From positions 1-49,506 of the forward strand of contig JACCRT010000011.1 in NCBI GenBank assembly GCA_013813355.1: DNA of 49,506 nt, given 5' to 3'. Each line of letters starts with the position of its first letter. Positions within the stretch are counted from its first letter, which is position 1. Below the pieces are notes generated by a model that saw nothing but the letters and a program-made list of their open reading frames with translations, was not told the origin of the DNA and searched no databases. Source of the DNA: Acidobacteriota bacterium (GTDB lineage: Bacteria; Acidobacteriota; Vicinamibacteria; Vicinamibacterales; 2-12-FULL-66-21). Positions 1 to 12,150 of this stretch are shown here, piece after piece. Both the position numbers and the translations under genes were made by a program.

Positions 1-106
1 GCAGTGTAGCACGGGGCAACTGGCAGAAATACGCCAGAAACACCCCGATCCGGCCGGATAGGCTGGTCGGTATAGTTCGATATGCGAGGTCGGCCTAGAA
101 CCCGCC

Positions 107-270
107 TCACCCGAGATCGTCCAGCGGACTCCGCACGCCACCCGCCCCCCGGTTCAGCACGTGCGTATAGATCATCGTCGTCGACACGTCCCGGTGCCCG
201 AGCAGCTCCTGGATCGTCCGGATGTCGTAGCCCGACTCCAGCAGGTGTGTCGCGAAGCAGTGCCGCAGCG
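107..270 (-). pseudogene. intI: Integron integrase, C-terminal fragment (split by insertion)
   Basis: This is the last ~51 codons of an integron-type tyrosine recombinase. The sequence reads [15 protein letters not shown], then [19 protein letters not shown], giving the second catalytic histidine (LGH) and the nucleophilic tyrosine (MIYTH), and ends VRSPLDDLG before the stop. The N-terminal 290 codons lie on the same strand at 2874-3743. The two parts are separated by a serine-recombinase element. The codon after the break (CAC, 262-260) is in frame with the last codon of the other part, so the gene was intact before insertion. Alone the fragment lacks the N-terminal DNA-binding domain and the box I arginine and cannot recombine. 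The apparent ATG near 301 belongs to element DNA and is not a meaningful start. Confidence 0.92.
263..270. repeat. Left 8-bp junction core CCGCAGCG
   Basis: This copy of CCGCAGCG marks the junction between the C-terminal intI fragment and the left end of the element. The bases on either side differ from those around the right copy (gtg and catc here, gct and tgtg at the right), so identity is exactly 8 bp. It lies in the codons for the Leu-Arg of the integrase HxxR box. Confidence 0.85.
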
Positions 271-681
271 CATCCTCACGCTGCCCATGAATCAGGCCCA
301 TCTCCAGCCACCATTTACTACCGCCACCATTCGTTTCACGGCGAACCCGTAGAGATCGTCCGTCGGCTCCGGCGCTATACGGCCGATTGCGTCGTCATCA
401 AGCTCGCGGATGACGTGCAGGTGGCCGTCCCGACCTGGATGTTGGATCCTCTGGCCTGTCAGCAACTCACCGACGAAGGGCGACCACGCATTGCGGTGGC
501 TGCGCTACGCGAGCTTCGCGCGTTGCTGGACAGTCAGCGGGGCCTGGCCACCGTGACGACCGTGACCAACCCCGAGGGGTCGCAACCCGCAGGAGGTGAC
601 GATGCGCGATGTTTACGTGCGTCGACCGCAGCAACGGAGGCTGACGTTCGACCGACGAGACCGGTGGCAGACGCTCCCTGA
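271..681 (+). CDS. DUF5372-like small protein of the element (start unclear)
   Basis: The reading frame is open through the element's left end and stops at 681. The conserved-looking part begins [20 protein letters not shown] and continues with [20 protein letters not shown]. From memory this resembles the DUF5372 proteins (pattern 'THPFHPL.G..FELV') often encoded just upstream of large serine recombinases in mobile elements; no search was possible. No ATG, GTG or TTG start lies in frame inside the element ahead of this region, so the start may be a rare codon (an ATT at 313), or expression may depend on upstream sequence. The coordinates run from the element boundary and overstate the 5' end. 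The C-terminal tail (after LLDSQ) is low in recognisable structure and overlaps the next ORF. Its function is unknown. Confidence 0.5.
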   Translation, partial: HPHAAHESGPSPATIYYRHHSFHGEPVEIVRRLRRYTADCVVIKLADDVQVAVPTWMLDPLACQQLTDEGRPRIAVAALRELRALLDSQRGLATVTTVTNPEGSQPAGGDDARCLRASTAATEADVRPTRPVADAP

Positions 682-796
682 TCCGGAGCGACGCCACTGT
701 CGGGACCTGGTGGGCCAACTGCTGCGCGCGGTGCTTCAGGCCGAGGCAGCGACAAGGAGTGAAAATGACCGAGAAAATTCGGACGGAGCATCTTGA
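602..796 (+). CDS. Small ORF of the element, function unknown
   Basis: This 64-residue ORF has an AGGAGG Shine-Dalgarno sequence at 591-596, six bases before the ATG at 602; the ORF-track start at 596 (GTG) overlaps that site and is less likely. It contains [20 protein letters not shown] followed by RDLVGQLLRAVLQAE, a 'LP...R..V..LL..LL' helical pattern I associate with short ORFs preceding recombinase genes in similar elements. It overlaps the end of the DUF5372-like frame and the start of the recombinase gene by about 30 bases, so the three genes are probably translationally coupled. A role as a small DNA-binding or directionality protein is possible but unsupported. Confidence 0.6.
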   Translation: MRDVYVRRPQQRRLTFDRRDRWQTLPDPERRHCRDLVGQLLRAVLQAEAATRSENDRENSDGAS

Positions 797-2837
797 GCGA
801 GCCGCGTATGTCTATGTCCGGCAATCCAGTCTGCAGCAAGTCCGTCATCACCGCGAAGGCCAACAACGGCAATACGGACTCGCCGAGCGGGCCCAGCACT
901 TGGGCTTCGCTCGAGTGGTCGTGATCGACGACGATTTGGGCACGAGCGGCACGGGGCGAGTCGCGCGTCCGGGGTTCGGCCGGCTGCTCACGGCGGTGTG
1001 TGAAGGGACGGTCGGCGCGGTGTTGGCGTTGGAGGCGTCCCGCCTGGCACGCAACAATCGCGACTGGCATCATCTGATCGATCTCTGCGGCATGACCGAG
1101 ACGCTGCTGATCGACGACGACGGGATTTACGATCCGCACTTGATCAACGACCGGTTGCTCTTGGGCTTGAAGGGCACGATGAGCGAATTTGAGCTCAGTC
1201 TGTTTCGCCAGCGGGCCCGCCAAGCCTTCGAGCAGAAGGTCAAGCGCGGATGTGTGCTGTGGGAAGTGCCGGTGGGCTTCGTGCGCACGGACGAGGATCG
1301 CGTCGACAAGTCACCCGATCGGCAAATCCAACACGCGATCCAAAGCGTCTTCCAGAAGTTTCGCGAACTGGGGAGCGCCAGACAAACCATGTTGTACTTT
1401 CGCGATGAGCAAATCCGACTGCCCGAGGTGGTTCCGGGGACCGGCGGCAAGGACGTCGTGTGGCGATTGCCCACCGGGAGCCGTATCCGTCAAATCCTCC
1501 GCAATCCCCAGTATGCCGGCGCGTTCGCGTACGGTCGGACCGGCACCACGACGGTCATGACCGACGGACGGGGCAGCACCGCGCGGCGCCGCAAGAAACA
1601 CCCTGAGGAGTGGACGGTCTGTCTCCGGGACCACCATGAGGGGTACATTACGTGGGACGAGTATCTGCACACGCAACGCATGCTGGAGGCGAACGTGTCC
1701 CGACGAGAAGCTCCGCAGGCCGGGGCGGCCAAGCGCGGGGCCGCGATGCTCTCAGGCTTGTTACGGTGTGGGCGGTGTGGGCGCAGGCTCTTTGTGGCCT
1801 ATAGCGGTTCTCACGGACAGGTGCCGCGCTATGCGTGTCACGGCGGTCGCGTGGATCGCGGGTCCGCGACCTGCCTCTCCATCGGGAGCCTGCGTGTGGA
1901 CCGGGCCGTGATCGACCAGGTGTTCGACGCGATCCAGCCTGTCGGTCTGCAGGCGGCCCTGGACACGATGGACGAGGCGCTTCATGACGACGAGACGAAA
2001 CGCCACGCGCTCGAACTGGCGTTGGAGAAGGCGCGGTATGAGGCCCGACGAGCGCGGCGTCAATTCGATGCCGTGGACCCGGAGAACCGCTTGGTCGCCA
2101 GCGAGTTGGAGCAACGCTGGAACCAGTCGCTCGCGCAGGTGTCCGAGTTAGAGTCCCGCGTCCACCTACTCCGCGAGACCTCGGCACCGTTGACCGAACG
2201 CCAGCGGGCACGGCTGCTGGAACTGGGAACGGATCTGCGCGAGCTGTGGCAGCATCCCGCCGCTCCCGTGGAACTCAAGAAACGCATCCTCCGAACGGTG
2301 CTCGAAGAGATCGTCGTGGCCACCACTGACGAGCCGCCGCACAATGTCCTCCACCTGCATTGGAAAGGCGGCGTGCATACGGAGCTTCGGGTCGCCCGCA
2401 ACGGGACCGGCCAGCACGGACGCGTGGCGGATGACAAAGCCGTCGAATTGATCACGGAGCTGTCAAAAATCTGCGACGACAAAACGATCGCCGTTGTCCT
2501 CAATCGCCTGGGGTACCGGACCGGGCAGGGCCAGACCTGGCGCGTGCATCATGTCTGGAACGTGAGATATTGTCGGCGACTCCCCAACTATCGCCACGAT
2601 GGAACCTGGTTGCCATTGGAAGCCGCCGCGCGCGAGCTCGGCGTCAGCAATACCGTCATCAAGAACCTCATCGCCGACGGCGTGTTGCCTGCGACGCAGG
2701 TCGTCAAGTGTGCCCCGTGGGTGATTGCGCGCGTCGATCTGCAACGACCCCCGGTGCAAGCGCGCATCCAAGCTGTCCACGACGGCCGCAAACTGCCACG
2801 CCCGATCCGGGGACAAGACGAATTGCCTCTGAAATAA
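765..2837 (+). CDS. Large serine recombinase
   Basis: A ~690-residue site-specific recombinase of the resolvase/invertase superfamily, expected to catalyse integration or excision of the element. The N-terminal catalytic domain shows the serine nucleophile in AYVYVRQSSLQQV, then LALEASRLARNNRDW and GTMSEFELSLFRQRARQA. A 'Recombinase' domain follows (HAIQSVFQKF ... IRQILRNPQYAGAFAYGR), then a zinc ribbon beginning GLLRCGRCGRRL with a later CHGG, a helical coiled-coil segment rich in Glu/Arg, and a C-terminal helix-turn-helix (AARELGVSNTVIKNLIADG). The ATG at 765 is chosen because AAGGAG lies five bases upstream; the track start GTG at 759 overlaps that ribosome binding site. The gene appears full length, so the element may still be active. 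Confidence 0.93.
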   Translation: MTEKIRTEHLERAAYVYVRQSSLQQVRHHREGQQRQYGLAERAQHLGFARVVVIDDDLGTSGTGRVARPGFGRLLTAVCEGTVGAVLALEASRLARNNRDWHHLIDLCGMTETLLIDDDGIYDPHLINDRLLLGLKGTMSEFELSLFRQRARQAFEQKVKRGCVLWEVPVGFVRTDEDRVDKSPDRQIQHAIQSVFQKFRELGSARQTMLYFRDEQIRLPEVVPGTGGKDVVWRLPTGSRIRQILRNPQYAGAFAYGRTGTTTVMTDGRGSTARRRKKHPEEWTVCLRDHHEGYITWDEYLHTQRMLEANVSRREAPQAGAAKRGAAMLSGLLRCGRCGRRLFVAYSGSHGQVPRYACHGGRVDRGSATCLSIGSLRVDRAVIDQVFDAIQPVGLQAALDTMDEALHDDETKRHALELALEKARYEARRARRQFDAVDPENRLVASELEQRWNQSLAQVSELESRVHLLRETSAPLTERQRARLLELGTDLRELWQHPAAPVELKKRILRTVLEEIVVATTDEPPHNVLHLHWKGGVHTELRVARNGTGQHGRVADDKAVELITELSKICDDKTIAVVLNRLGYRTGQGQTWRVHHVWNVRYCRRLPNYRHDGTWLPLEAAARELGVSNTVIKNLIADGVLPATQVVKCAPWVIARVDLQRPPVQARIQAVHDGRKLPRPIRGQDELPLK

Positions 2838-2873
2838 CGTGCCTTTGAAAGGTGGGTATTATGCCGACACGCT

Positions 2874-2881
2874 CCGCAGCG
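2874..2881. repeat. Right 8-bp junction core CCGCAGCG
   Basis: The second direct copy of CCGCAGCG, 37 bp after the recombinase stop codon. To its right the integrase sequence (rc: KRASCHTLR) resumes. Joining the base left of the first copy to this copy restores the uninterrupted integrase codons. Confidence 0.85.
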
Positions 2882-3743
2882 TGTGGCAGCTCGCCCGCTT
2901 CGAGATGTCCGCGGCCAGCACCGCCCCGTGGAAACCTCGCTGGACGACGCTCTCGTGGAGGTGATGCCGCCGGCGCTCCCCGGTGGCGGCGTCGCGGTAG
3001 TGCCGCGTCGCGGGGAACACCCACTGCCACGCCCATTCCCGGTTCGCGCTCGGATACTTGACCGCGAGGCCGTCCGGCAGCGCCACCGTGCCGTGTCCGG
3101 CCTGCAGATCGGCCTCGTGCTGCTGGCGGACGGCGTCGAGATGGCCGCCCAGCCGTGTGACGACGGACCGGGGCAGCACGGTCACGCGGTCCTTCCGCCC
3201 CTTGCCGTCGCGCACGCGAATCTCCCCGCGCGACAGATCGATATCCTTCACCCGCAGCGTGAGCCCCTCCAGCAGCCGCAAGCCCCCCCCGTAGAGCAGC
3301 TCGCACACCAGCCGTACGGGGTCCGGCAGACGGTTCAGCACCGCCGCCACCTCCTGCCGGGTGAGCACGACCGGGAGCCGCACGGGACGCAGGGCCGGGA
3401 CCAGGCCGCTCCCCCACTCAGACCCCTGCCCGAGCACCTCGCGATACAGGAACAGCAGGGCGCTCATCGCCTGATTGTGCGTGGAGCCGGCCACCTTCCG
3501 CTGGCCGGACAGATCCATCAGGAACGCCGCGACCTCACGCTCGCCCATCTCCCGCGGATGCCGCTTGCGGTGGAACAGGATATACCGCCGGATCCACCCG
3601 ACGTAAGCCTCCTCGGTGCGGCGGCTGTAATGTCGGGATCGGATCGCCAGGCGGACGCGATCGAGCAGCTTGGGGGCAGGGGCGACATCGGACACGCAGG
3701 CGGCCGTTGCCAGCGGCGTGCCGCCTGGAATTGCTCGGAACAC
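2874..3743 (-). pseudogene. intI: Integron integrase, N-terminal fragment (split by insertion)
   Basis: This part encodes 290 codons of an integron integrase. It begins with a SAM-like core-binding domain (RSRHYSRRTEEAYVGWIRRY), continues with the box I arginine in YGGGLRLLEGLTLRVKDID, and includes the IntI-specific extra segment LAVKYPSANREWAWQWVFPA, which separates integron integrases from other tyrosine recombinases. It ends CHTLR at the element boundary; the ORF then runs 5 codons into element sequence (SVSA, stop), giving a truncated protein without the catalytic tyrosine. Joined to 107-262 it makes 341 residues, close to the normal IntI length. The start at 3743 follows the ORF track; a slightly later start is possible. 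Transcription runs away from mutL. Confidence 0.93.
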
Positions 3744-4183
3744 GCCGCCCGGGCCCAGCCTCTGTTGCAGTTACTGCGACGAACGCACAAACGCCGGGTC
3801 GCATCGATTGCGATCGCTGACCAGCCTGAAATCCTGCGGCGACGGGCGCGACGACCGTCGGCGACAACGGCGAACACACCGCTGGCCTCTCGGTCACAGG
3901 CGCCCGGCGCCACGCACCCCGCGCGGAGCCACTGTCCCCCCGCGAGATTCCGCGGGCGTGCTGCTGGATTCGGCGGCATCCTCCCACGGGAACCATTGAG
4001 GTGCGAGCCGAAACGTAATCTCTGTCGGTAGGTACTTTGGTCCCTCGACGGGATCGCACAGCCGCGCACGCATTTGATCCCGGCCTCGCCGGCGGGATTG
4101 TCGATGCGCAGTTCGAAGTCCGGCAGGGGCGCCTGCGCCCTCCACCCCGACCACCCGAATCCGACCAGCGAAGACCGGTCGCG
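3744..4183. other. Gene-free stretch between intI start and mutL end
   Basis: In a functional integron, attI and the first cassettes would lie here, upstream of intI. I searched by eye for GTTRRRY core sites and for attC-like inverted repeats and found none that are convincing. The ORFs listed for this stretch have compositions typical of GC-rich shadow frames. I see no recognisable gene, and the array may be lost or highly diverged. Confidence 0.5.
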
Positions 4184-6016
4184 TCAGATCCTCTGAAAGT
4201 TCTTCTCGATTTCCCGCCGCGTCATCCGGATCACCACCGGACGACCATGCGGACACACCGACGAATACGCCGTACGACGCAGCCCCTCCAGGATGTACCG
4301 CATCTTCTCCATCGTCAGAGGGTAGTTCGCCTTGACGGCGGCGTGGCAGGCCATGGTGGCCGCGATCTGGCGCAGCGCGTCCTCGATGCGGGACCCCGTG
4401 TCGAGCCCCTCGAGATCCTCGGCCAGCGCGCGGACGGCCGCCTCGGCGTCAGCTGGATCGAGCACCGCCGGCACGGCGCAGAGCCGGAGGCTGTCGCCAC
4501 CGAATTCCTCGATCTCGAGGCCGACACGCTCGAGCGTCGCGGCGTGCGGGACGAGCGCCTGCCGCTGCGCCGCCGACAGCTCGATCAGGATCGGCACGAG
4601 CAGCCGCTGGCTCTCGAGCCGGCCCGTCGTCAGACGCTCCATCGCCTGCTCGAACAGCACACGCTCGTGCGCGACGTGCTGATCGACAATCGAAATGCCG
4701 TCGTCGTCGATAGCGATGATGAAGGTGTCGCGAAACTGCCCGAGCGGGATCATCGGCCGCATGTCGGCCGACGCGCTCCGCCCGGATGGGTGCGCACTGA
4801 CGGCCCCCGACAGCCCGGCGCTACCGGGATCGGCAGTCCCGTGCGAATCGGTCGGCTCTCGCAGCGGGTTCATCAGATTCCGCCACGCGCCGCTGACCTG
4901 CTCGTCGCTCCACCGGTTCCCCACCGTCGCCCCGGCCATCACGCCGGGGATCGACATCGGCCGCGGCTCTGATGGGCGCGGCGCAAACGGCGTGAACTGC
5001 AGTTCCGGCGCACGCCCCTGCCCCAGCGCCTCGCCCAGCGCCCGCCGCAGCACCTCGTGGACCAGCGATTGCTCGAGGAACCGCACCTCCGCCTTCGTCG
5101 GGTGCACGTTCACGTCCACGCGGTCGGGCGGAACGTCGATGAACAGGTGCACCTCCGGGCTGCGCTCCTTGATCGTTGCGACGCTGTACGCCTGCGAGAT
5201 CGCATGCCCGATGGTACGGTCCTTGACGATGCGGCGGTTGACGAAGACGTTCTGCGCCCCCCGGACCGGCCCCTGGTCGCCAAGCGCGGCGACGTAGCCG
5301 TGGATCTTCAGCCCGCCGGCCTCCTTCCGAATCTCCACGAGATCTGGCCGCTCGCCGAAAAGCTGGTAGAAGCGCTCCCGCAACCCGGCCGCCGGCGGGC
5401 ACTCGAGCAGCTTGCGCCCTCCCTGGGGGCCGGCGGCCGATCCGCTCGTCAGCGTGAAGCCGATCTCGGGATACCCGAGCGCGAGCTGCGTGACCAGCCG
5501 CGAGATCTGCGCCGACTCCGCCGAGTCGGACTTGAGGAACTTTCGGCGGGCCGGCAAGTTGTAGAAGAGATCGGCGACCTCTATGCAGGTCCCCTCCGGC
5601 GCCCCGATCTCGCGCTCCGACGAGACGGTGCCGCCGTTCATCCGGATCTCGGTGCCGCTGGCGCTCCCCCGCGCGCGTGTCCGCAGCGTGAACCCGGACA
5701 CCGACGCAATGCTGGGCAGCGCCTCCCCGCGGAAGCCGAGCGTGCGGATGGCGCCCAGGTCGTCGGGGGTCGCAATCTTGCTCGTCGCATGCCGCTCGAT
5801 GGCCAGCCGCGCATCTGCCGGCTCCATCCCTTCGCCATCGTCATCGACCCGCAGCAGCTTCTTGCCGCCGAGCTCCATCGTGACGCTGATCCGCCTGGCG
5901 CCGGCATCGATCGCGTTCTCGATCAGCTCCTTGACGACGGAGGCAGGCCGCTCGACGACCTCGCCGGCGGCAATCTGGTTGGCCAGGTGGAGGGGAAGCA
6001 GGTGGATGCGCGCCAT
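4184..6016 (-). CDS. mutL: DNA mismatch repair protein MutL
   Basis: 610-residue mismatch-repair ATPase that couples MutS mismatch recognition to strand incision. The start at 6016 (MARIHLLPLHLANQIAAGEV) matches the family N-terminus; the longer track ORF starts inside the upstream repeat array. GHKL motifs are present: VVKELIENAIDAGA, DDDGEGM and LGFRGEAL. The C-terminal domain carries DQHVAHERVLFE, corresponding to the endonuclease motif DQHA(X)2E(X)4E with Ala replaced by Val, plus ACHAAVKA and CPHGRP, so this is probably an endonuclease-type MutL rather than the E. coli type. It ends at 4184 beside the dead integron integrase. A TATACT -10 hexamer lies only 8 bases before the start codon, suggesting a nearly leaderless mRNA. 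Confidence 0.96.
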   Translation of the reverse strand: MARIHLLPLHLANQIAAGEVVERPASVVKELIENAIDAGARRISVTMELGGKKLLRVDDDGEGMEPADARLAIERHATSKIATPDDLGAIRTLGFRGEALPSIASVSGFTLRTRARGSASGTEIRMNGGTVSSEREIGAPEGTCIEVADLFYNLPARRKFLKSDSAESAQISRLVTQLALGYPEIGFTLTSGSAAGPQGGRKLLECPPAAGLRERFYQLFGERPDLVEIRKEAGGLKIHGYVAALGDQGPVRGAQNVFVNRRIVKDRTIGHAISQAYSVATIKERSPEVHLFIDVPPDRVDVNVHPTKAEVRFLEQSLVHEVLRRALGEALGQGRAPELQFTPFAPRPSEPRPMSIPGVMAGATVGNRWSDEQVSGAWRNLMNPLREPTDSHGTADPGSAGLSGAVSAHPSGRSASADMRPMIPLGQFRDTFIIAIDDDGISIVDQHVAHERVLFEQAMERLTTGRLESQRLLVPILIELSAAQRQALVPHAATLERVGLEIEEFGGDSLRLCAVPAVLDPADAEAAVRALAEDLEGLDTGSRIEDALRQIAATMACHAAVKANYPLTMEKMRYILEGLRRTAYSSVCPHGRPVVIRMTRREIEKNFQRI

Positions 6017-6024
6017 CTGAGATG

Positions 6025-6095
6025 AGTATAAATCCGTGTGACTCCGTGTGACTCCGTGTCCATCCGTGTAATCCGCGTCCCCGTGATCCCCGTTT
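6025..6095 (-). promoter_or_regulatory. mutL promoter: -10 TATACT next to a CCGTG repeat array
   Basis: On the minus strand TATACT (6030-6025) is followed by 8 bases and the mutL ATG at 6016, so transcription would begin at or next to the start codon. Immediately upstream (6031-6095) the plus strand reads aATCCGTGTG-ACTCCGTGTG-ACTCCGTGTC-CATCCGTGTA-ATCCGCGTCC and continues in degraded form. This 10-, then 9-bp-periodic array fills the gap between the corA stop and the mutL promoter and occupies the -35 region. Confidence 0.5.
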
Positions 6096-6102
6096 CGGTG
6101 GC

Positions 6103-7064
6103 TCAGATCCACCCTCGGCGACGAAAGAACCCGAGCATCCCGAACGACAGGACCAGCATGATCACGATGACCCACCAGAACTGGACCGGCTCGCCGCCGG
6201 GCAGGCGCGGCAGGTCCACGTTCATGCCGTACATCCCCGTCAGCACCGTCAGCGGCATGAAGACGGTGGCGATGATCGTGAGCACCTTCATGACCCCGTT
6301 CAACTGATTCGACACCATCGCCAGGTGCGCCTCGAACAGCGTCGAGACCCGGTCCGCGAACTGCATCGATTCGTCCGTCAACCGAACCAGGTGGTCGTGC
6401 ACGTCGCGGAAGCGATAAGCCAGCGATTCAGAAATGAAGGGGAACTCCCGGCGCGCCAGGCGCCCGACGACGTCGCGCTGCGGCAGGACGACCCGGCGCA
6501 GCGAGATCACGTCACGCTTGAATTCCAGGATCCGGCGCGCGAGAGACGGGTCGGCCCCTTCGAAGACCTGCCCTTCGAGATCGTCCAGGCGGTCGCTCAG
6601 CTTGTCGACTTCGGGCCTGTAGTTGTCGACCATCGTGTCGACGATGCGATGCATCAGCGCGGCAGGGCCCTCGCTCAGGACCGGGCTGTTCCGCGCGCAG
6701 ATGTCCGCCACGTGACCGATGGACCGCGACACGCCGCCGTGCACGGTCACGAGGTAGTTCGGCCCGAGGAAGAAGTCTACGTCGATCGTCTGAAAGCGGT
6801 GCTCCACCGCCTGGAAATCGATGCCGTGCAGGATGATGTAGAGATACGAGCCGTAGGATTCAACCTTCGGATGGAGAGTCTCGGCGATCGCATCCTCGAT
6901 CGCCAGCTCGTGAAACGCGAACACGTCGGCGAGAATGCGACTCTCCTCCGCGGTCGGCACCTGCAGGTCTACCCAGAACGAAACCTGGCTGCCCGGCACA
7001 AGCCAGGCAGGGTCCACTCGGTCGGCCGACCGGGTGGACCCGCCTTCATGGACGTAGATGACGA

Positions 7065-7068
<4 letters not shown>
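6103..7068 (-). CDS. corA: CorA-family Mg2+/Co2+ transporter
   Basis: 321-residue CorA-type divalent cation channel of the inner membrane, forming homopentamers in characterised members. A long soluble N-terminal funnel domain (FAFHELAIEDAIAETLHPKVE, YLYIILHGIDF) is followed by the stalk helix and two C-terminal transmembrane helices. The first is VLTIIATVFMPLTVLTGMYGMN, containing the family signature GMN; the second is FWWVIVIMLVLSFGMLGFF, with a basic C-terminus RRRGWI. The start at 7068 overlaps the ppdK stop by 4 bases (ATGA), so it is the last gene of the mgtE-recO-glyQ-glyS-ppdK-corA transcription unit. That unit thus has Mg2+ transporters at both ends, mgtE first and corA last. Confidence 0.93.
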
Positions 7069-9941
<2,873 letters not shown>

Positions 9942-9948
9942 CGAGTGT

Positions 9949-12150
9949 CTACTCCGATTGGGAAACGATCTCCGAGATATCCGCGAGATCGACGATGAGA
10001 TTGCGGAGGTCGGCCACGAGCGCGAGGCGTGCCTGGCGCAGGCGTGGATCCTCGGCCATGACGAACACGTCCGTGAAAAACCGATCGACGGCCTGCCGCA
10101 GTCCAGCTACCTCGACGAATGCCGCCCGGTAGTCCCGGCGTGCCGCGGCAGCCTGGACGCGCGGCCGGCGGGCGTCCACCTCCTCGAGCAGCGCCCGCTC
10201 GGCCGGCTCGGCGAGTGCCTCACGGTCAAGCGCCACGCCGGCCGGAAGCTCTTTCGTGATGTTCTTGACGCGCTTGAAGAGGACCGCCAGCGCCTGGAAG
10301 TCGTCGGAACCACGCATCCCCTGGATGGCCTCGGCAATCCGGCGGGCACGCAGAGGGCTTACACTGGCCGACGTTGTGGCGGCGCGCGCGACCTCGGCGG
10401 GGGCGCCGCGATGTTCCAGTACGAACCGCACGCGTTCGAGCGCGAAAGCCTCTGCTGCCTGTGACACCTCGGCCCAGGGCGCGGCCGTGTCCGGGGCTTC
10501 GGCCGCGGCCCGGTCGAGCAGCGGACCCAATGCGATTTCCTGGTCGAGACCCGTGAGCGCCGGCAGGTCCATCAGGAGGCGCACGACACCCTGCACCTGA
10601 CGGCGCAACCCGAACGGGTCGCGCGAACCCGTCGCACGTTCGCCGGCCCGCGTCAGGGAGACGAAGGTATCGAGCTTGTCAGCAAGCGACACCGCCGCCC
10701 ACGTGAGGCTGGCGGCACCGAGCTGCTCGCGCGACGGTGGTGCGTCGGCCTCGACGCCGACCGGCAGGTACTGGTAGTACACCGACTTCCAGATCTCCTC
10801 TGGCTGACCTTCGTCCCGCGCGTAAATGCCACCCATGTTGCCCTGCAGCTCCGGGAACTCGAAGACCATGTCGGTCGTGAGATCGCACTTGGCGAGGAGC
10901 CCGGCCGTCTTCGCGGCCTGAGCCCCCTCGGGAGCCTGGCCGAACGCTTCTGTCGCGATCCACCCCGCCACGGTGGAAATCCGTTCTGCCTTGGCGCGGT
11001 AGCTCCCCAGCTTCTTGTGGAACTGGAGCGTGTCGAGCCGGTCGAGCCGGGATGCCATCGGCGTCCTGCGATCCGCCTCGCGGAAGAACTTCGCATCGCG
11101 CAGCCGGGCCGTCACCACGCGCTCGGCGTTCCTGGCGATAACCCGCTCATCCCCGGGCTGCGTATTGACGACCGCGAGAAAGGCCTCCTTCAGGGCGCCG
11201 GCATCGTTGACGATCGGAAAGTAGTGCTGGTGGTGAACCAGCGTCGTCGCCAGCACTTCCTGTGGCAGCTCCAGGAATGCCGGGTCGTAGAAGCCGGCAA
11301 CGACGCCTGGGTACTCCACCAGGTCGGCCACTTCGTCGATCAGGGCGGCATGTTCCTTCAGCTGGACGTGACCGCCCAGGCGGCGGGCATGCAGCTCCAG
11401 GTCGCGCGCGATCCGGTCGCGACGCTCGTCGTGCGAGAGCACGACGTAGTGTTCCACGAGCCGGGCCTGGTATTCCTCGAAGTGGCGGACCTTGATCGAT
11501 CGGCCTGGCCTGCCGCTCGTTGCCAGGAAACGATGGCCGTAGGTCAGCGCGCCCGACTGGATCTCCTGCACGTTGCTCGTGGCGGCGCCCGGCGTGCGGC
11601 CGATCGTGTAGGGCACCACGCGGCCACCGTGCAGGAACAGCAGCCAGCGGATTGGCCGCCCGAACAGCAGCTCGCCGCGGCCATCGTCAAGCATGGCGTC
11701 CCAGTGCATCTGCTTCGGAAACGCGAGGTCCCGCAACAGGCCCGTGAGCACGTCTGGCAGCGTGTCCACCGCGCTGCGGCCGCGCACCTTCCGGTGGAAC
11801 GCCAGGTACTCGCCCTTCGGCGTGGTGATCCGCCTGAGATCCTCGAAGGCGACCCCCTGCTTGCGCGCGAACCCGAGCGCGGCGGCGGTCGGCTGGCCGC
11901 TCTTGTCGAGCGACGCCGATACCGGCGGCCCCGAGAGCGTCTCGTCGAGGTCCTCCTGGCGTTCGGGGATCCTCGCGACCCGGACGGTCAGACGGCGGGG
12001 CGTCGTGTAGCTTTCGACCGGCGCCAGCGGCGCCAGGCGCAGCGCGCGCAGCCCGGCCTCCAGCCGGACGGCGAGCTGCCCCGTCAACGAGGGCATCCAC
12101 GCCGCCGGCAACTCCTCCACGCCGATCTCGATGAGAAGTTCCCTATCCAT
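9949..12150 (-). CDS. glyS: Glycine--tRNA ligase, beta subunit
   Basis: 733-residue beta subunit of the bacterial alpha2beta2 glycyl-tRNA synthetase, responsible for tRNA(Gly) recognition and, with GlyQ, for charging. The start at 12150 gives [19 protein letters not shown], the typical N-terminus; the track ORF extends 45 codons upstream through glyQ. Family blocks include [12 protein letters not shown]-like sequence, the HD-like region and [21 protein letters not shown], and a C-terminal DALR anticodon-binding domain ([21 protein letters not shown]). It overlaps glyQ by 8 bases and precedes ppdK by 7, consistent with translational coupling. Confidence 0.97.
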   Translation of the reverse strand: MDRELLIEIGVEELPAAWMPSLTGQLAVRLEAGLRALRLAPLAPVESYTTPRRLTVRVARIPERQEDLDETLSGPPVSASLDKSGQPTAAALGFARKQGVAFEDLRRITTPKGEYLAFHRKVRGRSAVDTLPDVLTGLLRDLAFPKQMHWDAMLDDGRGELLFGRPIRWLLFLHGGRVVPYTIGRTPGAATSNVQEIQSGALTYGHRFLATSGRPGRSIKVRHFEEYQARLVEHYVVLSHDERRDRIARDLELHARRLGGHVQLKEHAALIDEVADLVEYPGVVAGFYDPAFLELPQEVLATTLVHHQHYFPIVNDAGALKEAFLAVVNTQPGDERVIARNAERVVTARLRDAKFFREADRRTPMASRLDRLDTLQFHKKLGSYRAKAERISTVAGWIATEAFGQAPEGAQAAKTAGLLAKCDLTTDMVFEFPELQGNMGGIYARDEGQPEEIWKSVYYQYLPVGVEADAPPSREQLGAASLTWAAVSLADKLDTFVSLTRAGERATGSRDPFGLRRQVQGVVRLLMDLPALTGLDQEIALGPLLDRAAAEAPDTAAPWAEVSQAAEAFALERVRFVLEHRGAPAEVARAATTSASVSPLRARRIAEAIQGMRGSDDFQALAVLFKRVKNITKELPAGVALDREALAEPAERALLEEVDARRPRVQAAAARRDYRAAFVEVAGLRQAVDRFFTDVFVMAEDPRLRQARLALVADLRNLIVDLADISEIVSQSE

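Larger units (their letters stand above)
263..2881 (+). mobile_element. Large-serine-recombinase element inserted in intI
   Basis: The 2.6-kb element is bounded by two direct copies of CCGCAGCG, at 263-270 and 2874-2881. Deleting everything between the copies regenerates the coding sequence ..[14 protein letters not shown].. of an integron integrase without a frame change, so both ends are defined to within the 8-bp core. It carries three plus-strand ORFs: a DUF5372-like protein, a small ORF with a strong ribosome binding site, and a ~690-residue serine recombinase. No transposase, resistance gene or other cargo is visible. I cannot tell from one copy whether the 8 bp is an att crossover region or a target-site duplication. 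Large serine recombinases usually exchange at a 2-bp core inside longer att sites. Confidence 0.88.

Noticed and set aside
6031-6095. CRISPR-like array
   Set aside because: The 9-10-bp units have no spacers; the same kind of simple repeat occurs at 24361-24404 and 24564-24617. No cas genes are present.
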